From a virus, in IMG/VR virus record IMGVR_UViG_3300009170_000007, positions 1 through 58,560 of that record: DNA of 58,560 nucleotides; one strand, 5' to 3'. The notes under the pieces are model-generated. The model was not told the origin of the DNA, did not search any database, and saw only the letters and a list, made by a program, of their open reading frames with translations. Each line of letters begins with the position of its first letter. The stretch's first letter is position 1. The position numbers and the translations under genes were made by a program. Shown here in pieces: positions 8,192 to 16,215 of the stretch.

Positions 8192-8953
8192 ATGTCTGAC
8201 CTCATCCTCCCCTCCGCGGTTTATTCGGAGACCCATTCCCCCAAGCTGTCTGATCAATACGTTCATATCAAGACGGCAGATGTTCTTTCACGTTTTCAGG
8301 ACATGGGTTGGGAAGTTTCTTCGGCCAACGCGGCTAAGCACTCGAAGACCCCTCAGTTCGCACGCCACGCTATCCGTCTGCGTCATAAAGACTTTCCGAT
8401 GCTGGATACCGACAACGTGGTGCCTGAACTCATCGTACTCAACTCCCACAACGGTTCCTGGGCCTTGCGTATGGCTCTGGGCATGTTCCGTATGGTTTGC
8501 TCCAACGGCATGGTCGCCGGATCGCTCTGGGGTGGCATCGCTCTGAAGCACTACCGGATCAAGGACTTGGAAGAAAAGGTAGTCCAGGTCACCCATGAGA
8601 TCGATGGACTCAGCCACAGGCTGTCTGACAGCATCAAGCACTGGTCGGATGTTCAAGTCCCCCTGAAGGAACAACAGGAGTTTGCTCAGAAAGCTATCGC
8701 CATTCGGTGGGGCAATCGCAATCCTCTTACCGTTGAACAACTTCTGGAAGCACGTCGCCCGCAGGACATGGGAAGTGACCTCTGGAAGGTTTTCAACCGG
8801 GTACAAGAAAACCTGACCCAGGGTGGTATGATGGGCAGGTCGTCCAGTGGAGCTAACCTAAAGCTTCTCCCCGTCCGCAATGTCAAGCGGGACTTCAAGT
8901 TCAACTCCCAGCTCTGGGATCTGGCTAACGAATTCGCGAAGGAAGCAGCATGA
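8192..8953 (+). CDS. DUF932 domain protein
   Basis: A 253-residue protein of the DUF932 family, a common phage and plasmid protein of unknown biochemical role often placed next to recombination genes. Family features seen are the NSHNGSWALRMALGMFRMVCSNGMV core (shown only to name the block; it spans about residues 84-110), a Lys-rich HYRIKDLEEKV helix, and a basic C-terminal half. It is followed by a Cas4-like exonuclease and a Sak4-like ATPase, so a role in phage recombination or DNA repair is plausible but not shown. Confidence 0.8.
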   Translation: MSDLILPSAVYSETHSPKLSDQYVHIKTADVLSRFQDMGWEVSSANAAKHSKTPQFARHAIRLRHKDFPMLDTDNVVPELIVLNSHNGSWALRMALGMFRMVCSNGMVAGSLWGGIALKHYRIKDLEEKVVQVTHEIDGLSHRLSDSIKHWSDVQVPLKEQQEFAQKAIAIRWGNRNPLTVEQLLEARRPQDMGSDLWKVFNRVQENLTQGGMMGRSSSGANLKLLPVRNVKRDFKFNSQLWDLANEFAKEAA

Positions 8954-9882
8954 GTCGAGAAGAATACTACAGCCAGTCCAAAATCAAAACCTGGCGCCGG
9001 TGTCATGCCTCTTATGATTACCGGTATGGCCAGGGGTTGATAAGGCGAACGGCTCCAGTGGCTATGCTCAGGGGTACAGTGCTTCATGCTATGATGGAAG
9101 CCAATATTCTGGGCAAAGACCCAATGGTCCCGTTGGGAGCTTACTCTGAAGCCTATTCAAAGCTCTGGGCTGAAGAGGCTGAACAGTATCCCGCTCCGGA
9201 GGAGTTGGTCTCTATCATTCATCGGTATAATCGACATTGGACCAACGATGGGCTGACCTATGGCGATCGAGCTGAGCTTGAGGTGATGACTGAGTATCGT
9301 GGACTGAAGTTCAAAGGTATCATCGATGCTATGCCAGATGATACTCAAGGAAGACGCTGGCTCTGTGATCACAAAACCCATAAAACCCTACCAGATGAAA
9401 ACGCCAGGTTCGCTGACATCCAGACGGTCTTGTACTATTGGGCGGCTAGGGACACGGGACTTAAGGTTGACGGAATCTTGTGGGATTACCTGAGGACTAA
9501 GCCTCCAGCGATCCCTGAGCAACTGAAGGCGGGTGGACTGACCAAGCGGGCCAACATCGACACTGATCGGGCCACCTACTTGGGACGCATTAACGAGCTT
9601 GGTCTAAACCCTCAGGACTATGCTGATATTCTGGCTAAGATTGACAAGAACGTATTTTTCCAGCGAGTTTACCTACCGAAGCCAGCCGAGGAGTTAATCA
9701 TCAATGTTGTGGAGGAGTTCTTCGACACCGCACATGAGATCGAAAACAGCACCAGCAAAGCCCGTAACTTGACTTTCAACTGTTCAACCTGCACTTACTA
9801 CCCCATCTGCTCGGCTGAAGTTCGAGGTCTGGACTCCTCATACATCAGGAAGCAGTTGTATATGCTTCGGGAGACGAGATGA
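8950..9882 (+). CDS. Cas4/RecB-like PD-(D/E)XK exonuclease with Fe-S cluster
   Basis: A 310-residue nuclease. N-terminal YSQSKIKTWRRC (Cys18) plus C-terminal CSTCTYYPIC form the four-cysteine Fe-S site of Cas4-like and AddB-type nucleases. The active site is visible as GIIDAMPDD followed by WLCDHKTHK (Asp and Lys of the PD-(D/E)XK motif). It likely resects DNA ends for the neighbouring annealing or recombinase ATPase. ATGA overlap with DUF932 on one side and the HNH gene on the other. There is no CRISPR array in the window. Confidence 0.85.
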   Translation: MSREEYYSQSKIKTWRRCHASYDYRYGQGLIRRTAPVAMLRGTVLHAMMEANILGKDPMVPLGAYSEAYSKLWAEEAEQYPAPEELVSIIHRYNRHWTNDGLTYGDRAELEVMTEYRGLKFKGIIDAMPDDTQGRRWLCDHKTHKTLPDENARFADIQTVLYYWAARDTGLKVDGILWDYLRTKPPAIPEQLKAGGLTKRANIDTDRATYLGRINELGLNPQDYADILAKIDKNVFFQRVYLPKPAEELIINVVEEFFDTAHEIENSTSKARNLTFNCSTCTYYPICSAEVRGLDSSYIRKQLYMLRETR

Positions 9883-10346
9883 AAACCTTCTGGGACAAAG
9901 TTACAGTAAATGGCCTTGACGGATGCTGGATATGGAGAGCAGGACTAAACTCTAATGGCTATGGTATGGTTAGATTCCAAGGTAAGGTCCGTTCGGCCCA
10001 TCGGGTGTCCTATGAATTAACCCATAAACCCATCCCTTCTGGTATGGTAGTTATGCACTCTTGTGACAATAAACGTTGTGTAAATCCCAACCATTTATCC
10101 ATTGGTACGCATATGGACAATATTCAAGACATGGATAAGAAGGGTCGAGGAAACCGTGTTCGACTCCCCGGAGTCCGGAATGGGAGGGCTAAGCTTACTG
10201 AGTTGGATATTCGGAGTATCCAAGGTAGTGTGGAGTCTGGAAAAGCCTTATCAAAGAAATGGGGGATTTCCCAGACAAGAATTAGTTTAATACGTAATGG
10301 AAAAGTCTGGAGTCATCTTCCCTGCGAGAAGCTAAATAGGGTATAA
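9879..10346 (+). CDS. HNH homing-type endonuclease
   Basis: A 155-residue free-standing HNH endonuclease. FWDKVTVNGLDGCWIW is the usual N-terminal start of this phage family. The HNH core is HRVSYELTHK, then MHSCDNKRCVNPNHLSIGT. The C-terminal part (LTELDIRSIQ, ALSKKWGISQTRISLIRNGK) is a helix-turn-helix DNA-binding module. Such genes move between phages and cut cognate sites. It sits between the exonuclease and the Sak4-like ATPase, which in related operons are often adjacent, so it may be an insertion. Confidence 0.88.
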   Translation: MKTFWDKVTVNGLDGCWIWRAGLNSNGYGMVRFQGKVRSAHRVSYELTHKPIPSGMVVMHSCDNKRCVNPNHLSIGTHMDNIQDMDKKGRGNRVRLPGVRNGRAKLTELDIRSIQGSVESGKALSKKWGISQTRISLIRNGKVWSHLPCEKLNRV

Positions 10347-10414
10347 TTACCAAATCGGAATCCCCTGACCGACCTTTCGGGGGACCTATCCACCAAGTGG
10401 AAGGAGAAGTAGAA

Positions 10415-11185
10415 ATGTCGATCATCGACAAAATAGCGCCTGTAAAGGCTCTGCCCAAAGTACTGTCCATGTTGGTTTATGGACGGTCAGGAACCGGGAA
10501 AACCACCTTCGGCGGGTCTTTCCCTTCACCCATCCTGCTTATCGACATTCGTGAGAAAGGCACCGACAGCATTGCCAACATGGAAGGCATTGATGTAGTG
10601 TCCATCTCCAAGTGGTCTGAGCTGGAGGAAATTTACTGGTACGTGGAATCCTCCGACAAGTACAAGTCGGTGATTCTGGACCAGATCAGCTCAATGCAGG
10701 AATTGGCCATGGAACATGCAATGGCCGAGGAGAACAAAGATATCATGTCCCAGCGGCTATGGGGAGTGGTGTCTGGGCTGATGAAAACCTGGCTGCTGAA
10801 TTACCGCGACCTTACCGAGAAGGGAATCAATGTCTTGTTCATCGCACATGATCGTACCAGTAAAGGTGAGAGTGGTGAGGAAGAAGACGTCATTGATCCG
10901 CAAGTAGGTCCTCGCCTAATGCCCAGTGTAGCGGGTATGTTGAATGGGGCGGTGAAGGCTATCGGGAATACGTTTGTCCGCGAGGTGTTCCTGGAAGATA
11001 AGACCAGGAAGGTAGAGTACTGCATGCGGCTTGGTCCCCATGCTTATTACACCACGAAGCTTCGCAACCCCATGGGGACTGACTGTCCCGAGTCAATCAT
11101 CAACCCCACCGCAGCCCAGATCATGGCTCTCATGGTTGAAGGCGAAAAGAAACCCGTTCGCAAGATCATTTCAAAGGAGAAGTAA
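10415..11185 (+). CDS. Sak4-like RecA-fold ATPase (AAA_24 type)
   Basis: A 256-residue P-loop ATPase. Walker A is GRSGTGKTT near residue 25 and the Walker B-like strand is SVILDQISS. The length and single RecA core fit Sak4-type phage single-strand annealing or recombination ATPases. ATG 10415 has AAGGAG eight bases upstream and is preferred over GTG 10397. It is followed three bases later by the SSB-like gene, its usual partner. It probably loads on single-stranded DNA made by the upstream exonuclease. Confidence 0.82.
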   Translation: MSIIDKIAPVKALPKVLSMLVYGRSGTGKTTFGGSFPSPILLIDIREKGTDSIANMEGIDVVSISKWSELEEIYWYVESSDKYKSVILDQISSMQELAMEHAMAEENKDIMSQRLWGVVSGLMKTWLLNYRDLTEKGINVLFIAHDRTSKGESGEEEDVIDPQVGPRLMPSVAGMLNGAVKAIGNTFVREVFLEDKTRKVEYCMRLGPHAYYTTKLRNPMGTDCPESIINPTAAQIMALMVEGEKKPVRKIISKEK

Positions 11186-11188
11186 ATC

Positions 11189-11767
11189 ATGGCAACTACT
11201 GCTCGTAAGCGCGCTGACATCACTGTAGACTTCACCGGAGTTGAAGGTGGGGGTGGTGGACGGCTAGTTCCCGAGGGAGAGCATGTCCTCGAAGTCGTCG
11301 AAGTCGTCGAAAAGATGTCCCGCGACGACAACCCCTACTTGGGTTGGAAGTGGAAGGTTCACTCGGGTGACTACAAGGGTTCCGTGGTGTATGACAACAC
11401 CTCCCTTCAACCTCAGGCCCTTTGGCGTCTGAAGGGTTTGCTGGAGGCCATGGAAGTGGATGTGGCTGATGGAAAGCAGGGTCTCAATTTCGGAGAACTG
11501 AAGGGAAGAACCTGCCGTGTTGAAATCGCCCACGAAACTTACCAGGGGAAAGATAAGGCCCGTATCTCGGCATTCATCCTTCCGGAAATCCAGTCCTCTT
11601 CAGCTGAGCTGTACAAGAAGGGTGATAAGGTTACCTTCAGCAATGATGGGATCGACCTGGAAGGAGTGGTCATCAGTTGTACCAAGGGGAAAGTCGTCTT
11701 GAAGTTGACCGTCGATGGTGCGGAGGAGGAGTGGGAGTTGGACGCTGATGAACTGATCCCGTTCTAA
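11189..11767 (+). CDS. DUF669-type single-stranded DNA-binding protein
   Basis: A 192-residue protein. The core (VPEGEHVLEVVEV, NPYLGWKWKV, VYDNTSLQPQALWRLKGLLEAM) is typical of DUF669 phage proteins, which act as SSB-like factors next to Sak4 ATPases. After residue 135 there is an extra Tudor/SH3-like segment (DKVTFSNDGIDLEGVV) and an acidic end (EEEWELDADELIPF), reminiscent of the acidic tails through which SSBs recruit partners. AAGGAG precedes the start. Confidence 0.78.
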   Translation: MATTARKRADITVDFTGVEGGGGGRLVPEGEHVLEVVEVVEKMSRDDNPYLGWKWKVHSGDYKGSVVYDNTSLQPQALWRLKGLLEAMEVDVADGKQGLNFGELKGRTCRVEIAHETYQGKDKARISAFILPEIQSSSAELYKKGDKVTFSNDGIDLEGVVISCTKGKVVLKLTVDGAEEEWELDADELIPF

Positions 11768-11783
11768 ATTCCCCTGGACTAAT

Positions 11784-11809
11784 GGAAAGGCCCTTTCGGG
11801 GGCTTTTCC
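11784..11809 (+). terminator. Terminator-like hairpin after the SSB gene
   Basis: A ten-pair stem (GGAAAGGCCC with GGGCTTTTCC, one G-T pair) closes a loop of six bases. There is no T-run after it, so termination may be weak or partial. It lies directly before the repeated promoter element at 11812. Confidence 0.5.
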
Positions 11810-11811
11810 AG

Positions 11812-11832
11812 CTTATAATGGGTATGTCACTA
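11812..11832 (+). promoter_or_regulatory. Promoter element repeated exactly at 57817
   Basis: A 21-base block containing TATAAT (11814-11819) followed by GGGTATGTCACTA. The identical block is present at 57817-57837. No good -35 hexamer is found at 17 bases in either copy, so the downstream bases may be part of the recognised site. It lies 16 bases before ATG 11849. Confidence 0.6.
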
Positions 11833-11848
11833 TTCAGGAGTTCATCAA

Positions 11849-12319
11849 ATGAGCGACTACAAAATCTTCACCGACCACAACCGTCACACCTATCTGCAGT
11901 ACAGGGACAACGGGAAAACCCGGAACTATATCTCTATGGTCGATGGAACTATCGACTGCATACAGCTATCCAAGACTGATTTCATCCGACTGAAGCCTTA
12001 CATCAAATCTACCACAGAACACTTTGCTAAAACCTACCTTAACAGCCACTTGACTATTTCCCGAGCGGCCAGAGCCGTTTTACGTGGGGTTTTAGGGGAT
12101 TCCGGAGCCGAAAATGAGGCCAGTGGAGACCCGCGTTTTAGCGGGGGTACAGTGGGAATACAGGAAATTGCGCTAGAAAATAACTGGGAGCCCTCCCACT
12201 GCCGAAGGTTCCTCAGAAAGACCCTGGATAAGCCCGGGGGTCGATGGGTATTTAGCCCGGAAGAAGCTCAGAGGATAACCGAGATGCTTAAGGAGTACTT
12301 TACTCGTGAGTCAGTTTGA
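11849..12319 (+). CDS. Hypothetical protein with possible C-terminal winged helix
   Basis: A 156-residue protein of unknown function, first gene after the promoter at 11812. Residues 1-60 look like a small beta-rich domain (YLQYRDNGKTRNYISMVDG). Residues 100-156 (IQEIALENNWEPSHCRRFLRKTL, GGRWVFSPEEAQRITEML) look like a winged-helix or HTH domain. It overlaps the helicase gene by 14 bases, so it may work with it. Confidence 0.6.
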   Translation: MSDYKIFTDHNRHTYLQYRDNGKTRNYISMVDGTIDCIQLSKTDFIRLKPYIKSTTEHFAKTYLNSHLTISRAARAVLRGVLGDSGAENEASGDPRFSGGTVGIQEIALENNWEPSHCRRFLRKTLDKPGGRWVFSPEEAQRITEMLKEYFTRESV

Positions 12320-13568
12320 ACTAAGGCCTTACCAGGAGGAGGCTGTACAGTCTGCCCTTCACCATGAGGGCTATGGGTTGTTGATGGAGCAGCGAACAGG
12401 AAAGACCTACGTCTCTCTTGAGCTGAGTCGACGGTGGGGTTGTACTGATGTTCTAATCATCTGTCCCAAGAAAGGTATCCCCGTCTGGACTGAAGCCATC
12501 AAGCTAATGGGGCTCAATCCAGCATATTACACCATCATTAACTTTGAGCGATTTATGCTCAACCCCGGAGATTACCTCTATAGTCGGGACTTAACTATAG
12601 TCGATGAGAGTCATCGCATTAAGGAACGCAGTAGCAAGGTTACTCAGGCATGTTGGAGACTTGGCCGTATAAGCCGCAAACGTCTGATCCTGACAGGTAC
12701 CCCACAGGGGCAGGGGATGGAGGACTATTACGCTCAATTACGGTTCATTAGGCCCGATCTTTTCCCCAACTGGAAAGCGTTTTCGGGACGATACCTGATC
12801 ATCAAACAAGTTAGAATCCCTGGAAGGGAAGAAGATCCGTTCCCTAAGATTACCGGATACAAGAACCAGGAAGAGTTTAAGCAAATACTTAAGTCATTAT
12901 CATATCGGGTTCTTCGAGATGAAGTCTCAACCGTAAAGACCCTGGTTAGAAGGAAGATTTACAAGATTCAGCCCTCCCCTGAGTTCTTGGTGGACTATGA
13001 GCAAATGAGGGATAGGCTTTACTTAGAACTGCAAGATGCATTAGCTACGGCTGCGATGCCCATGACCCAGATGATGAAGCTCCATCAGTTATGCGGCGGT
13101 TTTATCAAGGACGACACGCGAGTCACTCATGCCACTTCTCAGGATAAACTCTCTTTCCTGTGGAATCTGGTCGATACTGAGCTTAAGGGTAAGACCTATG
13201 CTATCGTGGCTAACTTCAAAGCTGAAATGGATGCAATCTCAGTCGGACTCACTGAGCGAGGAATATCCCATGTACAGATCCGTGGGAAGCATCAGTATGA
13301 TCCTGATGACCGAAGTCAAGTAACCATCTTGAATCCATCAGCGGGAGAGAGCATTAACCTGGCCCACCACAATGAGATGGTAATCTTCTCTATGAACTAT
13401 TCGTTCTTGAAATGGAAACAGTTCTTGGATCGAATTGTGGTGGTAGATACCACAGAAGTCAGATACCATTACCTACTAATGAAAGGGACGGCCGATGAAG
13501 TAATTTACACCGCAGTAATCAACAAGAGAAGATTGAGCGATTCGGTGATGGAAATTTTCAAAATTTAG
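12306..13568 (+). CDS. SNF2/DEAD-type superfamily 2 helicase
   Basis: A 420-residue SF2 ATPase. The Q-like motif LRPYQEEAV is followed by MEQRTGKTY (Walker A variant), IVDESHRIKE (DEAH-like box II), LTGTP (motif III), and in the second RecA lobe HEMV-type motif V and an ending YHYLLMKGTADEVIYTAV as in SNF2-like phage helicases. It would move along or remodel DNA during replication or recombination. GTG start at 12306 within the previous gene. The promoter at 13581 follows its stop. Confidence 0.87.
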   Translation: MSQFELRPYQEEAVQSALHHEGYGLLMEQRTGKTYVSLELSRRWGCTDVLIICPKKGIPVWTEAIKLMGLNPAYYTIINFERFMLNPGDYLYSRDLTIVDESHRIKERSSKVTQACWRLGRISRKRLILTGTPQGQGMEDYYAQLRFIRPDLFPNWKAFSGRYLIIKQVRIPGREEDPFPKITGYKNQEEFKQILKSLSYRVLRDEVSTVKTLVRRKIYKIQPSPEFLVDYEQMRDRLYLELQDALATAAMPMTQMMKLHQLCGGFIKDDTRVTHATSQDKLSFLWNLVDTELKGKTYAIVANFKAEMDAISVGLTERGISHVQIRGKHQYDPDDRSQVTILNPSAGESINLAHHNEMVIFSMNYSFLKWKQFLDRIVVVDTTEVRYHYLLMKGTADEVIYTAVINKRRLSDSVMEIFKI

Positions 13569-13580
13569 TTCATCGAGACA

Positions 13581-13609
13581 TTTACATTTTTGCTTACCTG
13601 ACATATAAT
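13581..13609 (+). promoter_or_regulatory. Sigma70-like promoter for the small winged-helix gene
   Basis: TTTACA at 13581-13586, a 17-base spacer and TATAAT at 13604-13609. It lies just after the helicase stop codon and 51 bases before ATG 13661. Confidence 0.7.
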
Positions 13610-13660
13610 GATTTTACTGGATCCAAACCCAGACTTTTTAATTTCTGAAGGAGAAATATC

Positions 13661-13906
13661 ATGACCAAGACTCAAACCGACGAATCCGTTGCAGAAGCCA
13701 CCACCATCACTCTTGCTGAGATCTGCGCCGAGATGGGCATCAAGACCACTGGTGCTCGGGTGAAGCTGCGCAAGAAGATGGCCGGCGAGCGCGAAGGCAA
13801 TGCCCGCTGGACTTTCCCTCTCGATCAGAAGGACGAGATCATCGCCCTTCTCACTCCGACGCCGAAGACTGAAGCTGTCGAAGAAGACGAAGAAGCTGCT
13901 GAGTAA
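13661..13906 (+). CDS. Small winged-helix-like protein, paralogue of the gene at 51773
   Basis: An 81-residue protein with AAGGAG before the ATG. Residues 15-62 (TLAEICAEMGIKTTGARVKLRK, ARWTF) look like a short winged-helix domain, followed by an acidic tail (EEDEEAAE). The same domain and acidic tail form the C-terminal half of the 162-residue protein at 51773. Both have their own strong promoters and terminator-like hairpins, so they are probably made in large amounts. Role unknown; DNA binding is an inference. Confidence 0.7.
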   Translation: MTKTQTDESVAEATTITLAEICAEMGIKTTGARVKLRKKMAGEREGNARWTFPLDQKDEIIALLTPTPKTEAVEEDEEAAE

Positions 13907-13922
13907 TCTATCCGATTATCCA

Positions 13923-13961
13923 GGAAAAAGGAGGAGGGAGGGTCACAAGCTCTCCCTTTTT
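13923..13961 (+). terminator. Stem-loop terminator
   Basis: GAAAAAGGAGGAG pairs with CTCTCCCTTTTTC (one mismatch, one wobble) around a 13-base loop. A-rich on the left arm and T-rich on the right, so it can act as an intrinsic terminator for the gene at 13661. It also covers the only Shine-Dalgarno-like bases before ATG 13964, so it may limit translation of the nuclease. Confidence 0.65.
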
Positions 13962-13963
13962 CT

Positions 13964-14350
13964 ATGAATCCAGAAACCTCAGCCTCTCGAAAGTTCAGGA
14001 AGAAGTTACCCCTTGGATGTCATCAAGTTAGGGTAGAGAATCCGGCTGGACCAGGAACCCCGGACTTAAACTGTTGCTTAAACGGTAAAGAGTTCTGGAT
14101 CGAGTTTAAGCAAGTAAAGACCCTACCTAAGCGGGCCGCCACTCCGGTATTCACTAATTGCCTTGAGCCACACCAAGCTTTATGGGCCATGCTTAGGACT
14201 CGAGCTGGTGGTAGAGTTTACGTCGTGGGGTACGTGGAAGAGTCCGATGAGTTCTTTATCATCCCCGGAAAACTAGCCTCAGAGTTTAATTCCATGACTT
14301 TAAGCCAACTCAAAGAGCTAACCGTAACTATCGAGCAAATCCTAGAGTAA
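13964..14350 (+). CDS. VRR-NUC / Holliday-junction-resolvase-like nuclease
   Basis: A 128-residue PD-(D/E)XK nuclease. The active-site pattern GTPDLNCCLNGKEFWIEFKQVK region (residues about 30-52) shows the Asp, the Glu of WIEFK and the Lys. The length fits stand-alone VRR-NUC phage proteins, which cut structured or junction DNA. The ATG lies two bases after a terminator hairpin and lacks its own ribosome site, so expression may depend on read-through. It is the last rightward gene before the leftward virion block. Confidence 0.82.
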   Translation: MNPETSASRKFRKKLPLGCHQVRVENPAGPGTPDLNCCLNGKEFWIEFKQVKTLPKRAATPVFTNCLEPHQALWAMLRTRAGGRVYVVGYVEESDEFFIIPGKLASEFNSMTLSQLKELTVTIEQILE

Positions 14351-14401
14351 GCTCATGTCTTTACTACTTGAAAATTCCACGCATCGCTACTTGGACTTTT
14401 A

Positions 14402-14424
14402 CCACACCCACATTAAGGGCGTGG
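14402..14424. terminator. Hairpin between converging gene blocks
   Basis: CCAC-a-CCC and GGG-c-GTGG form an eight-position stem around a seven-base loop, followed by TTTC on the + strand. It overlaps the stop codon of the leftward gene ending at 14413. It could stop both transcription directions, though the T-run is short. Nothing else is seen in the gap 14351-14412. Confidence 0.45.
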
Positions 14425-16215
14425 TTTCAAACCGAGAACCCTCTTGGTTCCGGACTCCAGGGGTTGCTGAACCCCCTGTGATGCTCCCCAAACCAGCCTT
14501 CCGGCCGGACTCCCCTCCAAGACGTCTTTGGCGAAGTATAGTCTCTTGGCTCCTTCGGACCCCAAAAGGGACCTAGTTCCTGGGATGTGGGCTAAGGCCG
14601 CCCGAACCCCCTGGAAGGGACTCCCAGCTACTACTCCAGCCATAGCCGTCAATGGTCCCATAGGGGGAGTAGGAAGTTGACCCGTGGTCAAATGCCGACT
14701 TACGTCAGGAAGAGTATTGAGTGTGCTGAACAGATCCTGACCTGTCGTAGACATGTAAGGATAAATGTCTTGGAGGTTTTGGGTGTGACGATTGACATCC
14801 GAGTATAGCTGAGCCGGGTCAGTGTAAGCTCTTGGAGTAGCCCCATACACCCCTTGGTTAGAGCGTTGATAAACCTTATTGTTGACTGTCCCTGGAACCA
14901 CCTTATCCCGCCAAAAGCTCTTGGCATCAGACAGGAGGGACTGAGCTGACTTGTCTTTTACTGCCCAGGCGTCTACGTCAGCCGACAAGTTGGAATACAG
15001 GTTACGAAGCTCGGTTCGGGCTTTCCGGTCGCCCATGGATGACCCTGGAACAGCGGCATCTTTTTCGGCCCTACGCAGGGCGGTTCCTACGGCTGTCTGA
15101 AGCTTATGAAGCTCATCAAAAGACAGTAAAGTTTTAGGGCTTTGAAGAGCCATAAGTCTTTTAGCTGAATCCGGATCAAACTCGTCGATTCGCTGATAGA
15201 TAGGATTTTTCTCTAGTACCGAAACTCCCCTTTTGTTGACTGGAGTCAACTGAGCCACTACTCGAGAGACCGTAGGGGCAGTATTCAAGAGCTTTACTCC
15301 AGGAAGCCCGGCATTAAGGACATGGTTATCCAGTTCTTGCCACAACTGGCTCCCTCGAGTCTCTAGAGCTTTTCCACCCTCAACAATAGCTTCCCTGAGC
15401 TTTTCACCCTCTAGAAGACGAGGCTCAAAAGATTTCCCGGTCTTAGAAGGAATGTCCTTAATGTCTTGAGCCGCCCGAGTAAAGGCTAGACTCTGGTCTT
15501 TTACAATTCCTGGATATCCCGGGAGGTTACGCTCGAGAGCTGAAGTGGTAGAGGATGGGTCCAGGTCCCCAATTTTCCGGTCTATCCCCAACCTATTAGC
15601 CGCCGAATTGAGCCGCATGGCGGACTCTCCCTCTGGGGAGTATTGACGACCGACAGCTCCAGCACCCTTGCCCGCTAGTTGAATCATACTTCCTGTCAAG
15701 GCCGTGGTACCTGCGGCGGCGCCCGAGTTTACTAGCCGCTCTAAGGTTTCAGGACCCTGAATGGGGCCAGCCGTGGGACGCACAGCCGCTCCAGCGCCAG
15801 CTAGCAGCACCTGGGGAAGCACCTTAGCGCCACCCAATGCCGACGTAATGACATCTGAGCCCAGCCCTCCAGCACCCGCCTCCCAGTTACTGAGCAGGGC
15901 CTTGTCGATGCTCGACTGATCGCTTTTCTCTTGGTTATATTCCTTGATCCGTTCGGGTGTCCCGAACATCCCAATCCCAATCTCCTTAAGTCCTCGGGGG
16001 ATTCCCATCATCCTTTGACCCATTCCAGCGGCAAATAGCTCAGGGCCTGACATTCCCTGAGTGTTGTCTACTGAAGCTGGTTTGGACTGAGCCTCTTTAT
16101 TGGCTTGAATTGCCATACTCAGTGGATGACTCTTAAGGTAAGCGTTCAATTCCTCATCGGAAGCCGAGCTGGCATATGCCGCTACTTCTTCCGGGGTCAT
16201 ATTGTCAAGTTTCAT
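14413..16215 (-). CDS. Putative ejection/internal virion protein
   Basis: A 600-residue protein, last gene of the virion block. Residues about 100-190 are Gly/Ala-rich and hydrophobic (AGAGAAVRPTAG, SGAAAGTTALTGS), the rest is charged helix (HKLQTAVGTALRRAEKD). This pattern of a Gly/Ala membrane-active stretch inside long helices is usual in podophage DNA-ejection proteins. It overlaps the upstream gene by ATGA. Assigned from composition and position, not from a motif. Confidence 0.6.
   Translation of the reverse strand: MKLDNMTPEEVAAYASSASDEELNAYLKSHPLSMAIQANKEAQSKPASVDNTQGMSGPELFAAGMGQRMMGIPRGLKEIGIGMFGTPERIKEYNQEKSDQSSIDKALLSNWEAGAGGLGSDVITSALGGAKVLPQVLLAGAGAAVRPTAGPIQGPETLERLVNSGAAAGTTALTGSMIQLAGKGAGAVGRQYSPEGESAMRLNSAANRLGIDRKIGDLDPSSTTSALERNLPGYPGIVKDQSLAFTRAAQDIKDIPSKTGKSFEPRLLEGEKLREAIVEGGKALETRGSQLWQELDNHVLNAGLPGVKLLNTAPTVSRVVAQLTPVNKRGVSVLEKNPIYQRIDEFDPDSAKRLMALQSPKTLLSFDELHKLQTAVGTALRRAEKDAAVPGSSMGDRKARTELRNLYSNLSADVDAWAVKDKSAQSLLSDAKSFWRDKVVPGTVNNKVYQRSNQGVYGATPRAYTDPAQLYSDVNRHTQNLQDIYPYMSTTGQDLFSTLNTLPDVSRHLTTGQLPTPPMGPLTAMAGVVAGSPFQGVRAALAHIPGTRSLLGSEGAKRLYFAKDVLEGSPAGRLVWGASQGVQQPLESGTKRVLGLKPRP

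Noticed and set aside
8288-8806. Leftward frame opposite DUF932
   Set aside because: No ribosome site or motif; DUF932 on the + strand is a known family.
8950-9882. CRISPR adaptation system, because of the Cas4-like protein
   Set aside because: No Cas1, Cas2 or repeat-spacer array; stand-alone Cas4-like nucleases are common in phage recombination operons.
14355-14576. Rightward frame after the VRR-NUC gene
   Set aside because: It runs mostly antisense to the 600-residue virion gene, has no ribosome site, and has a composition expected of a shadow frame.
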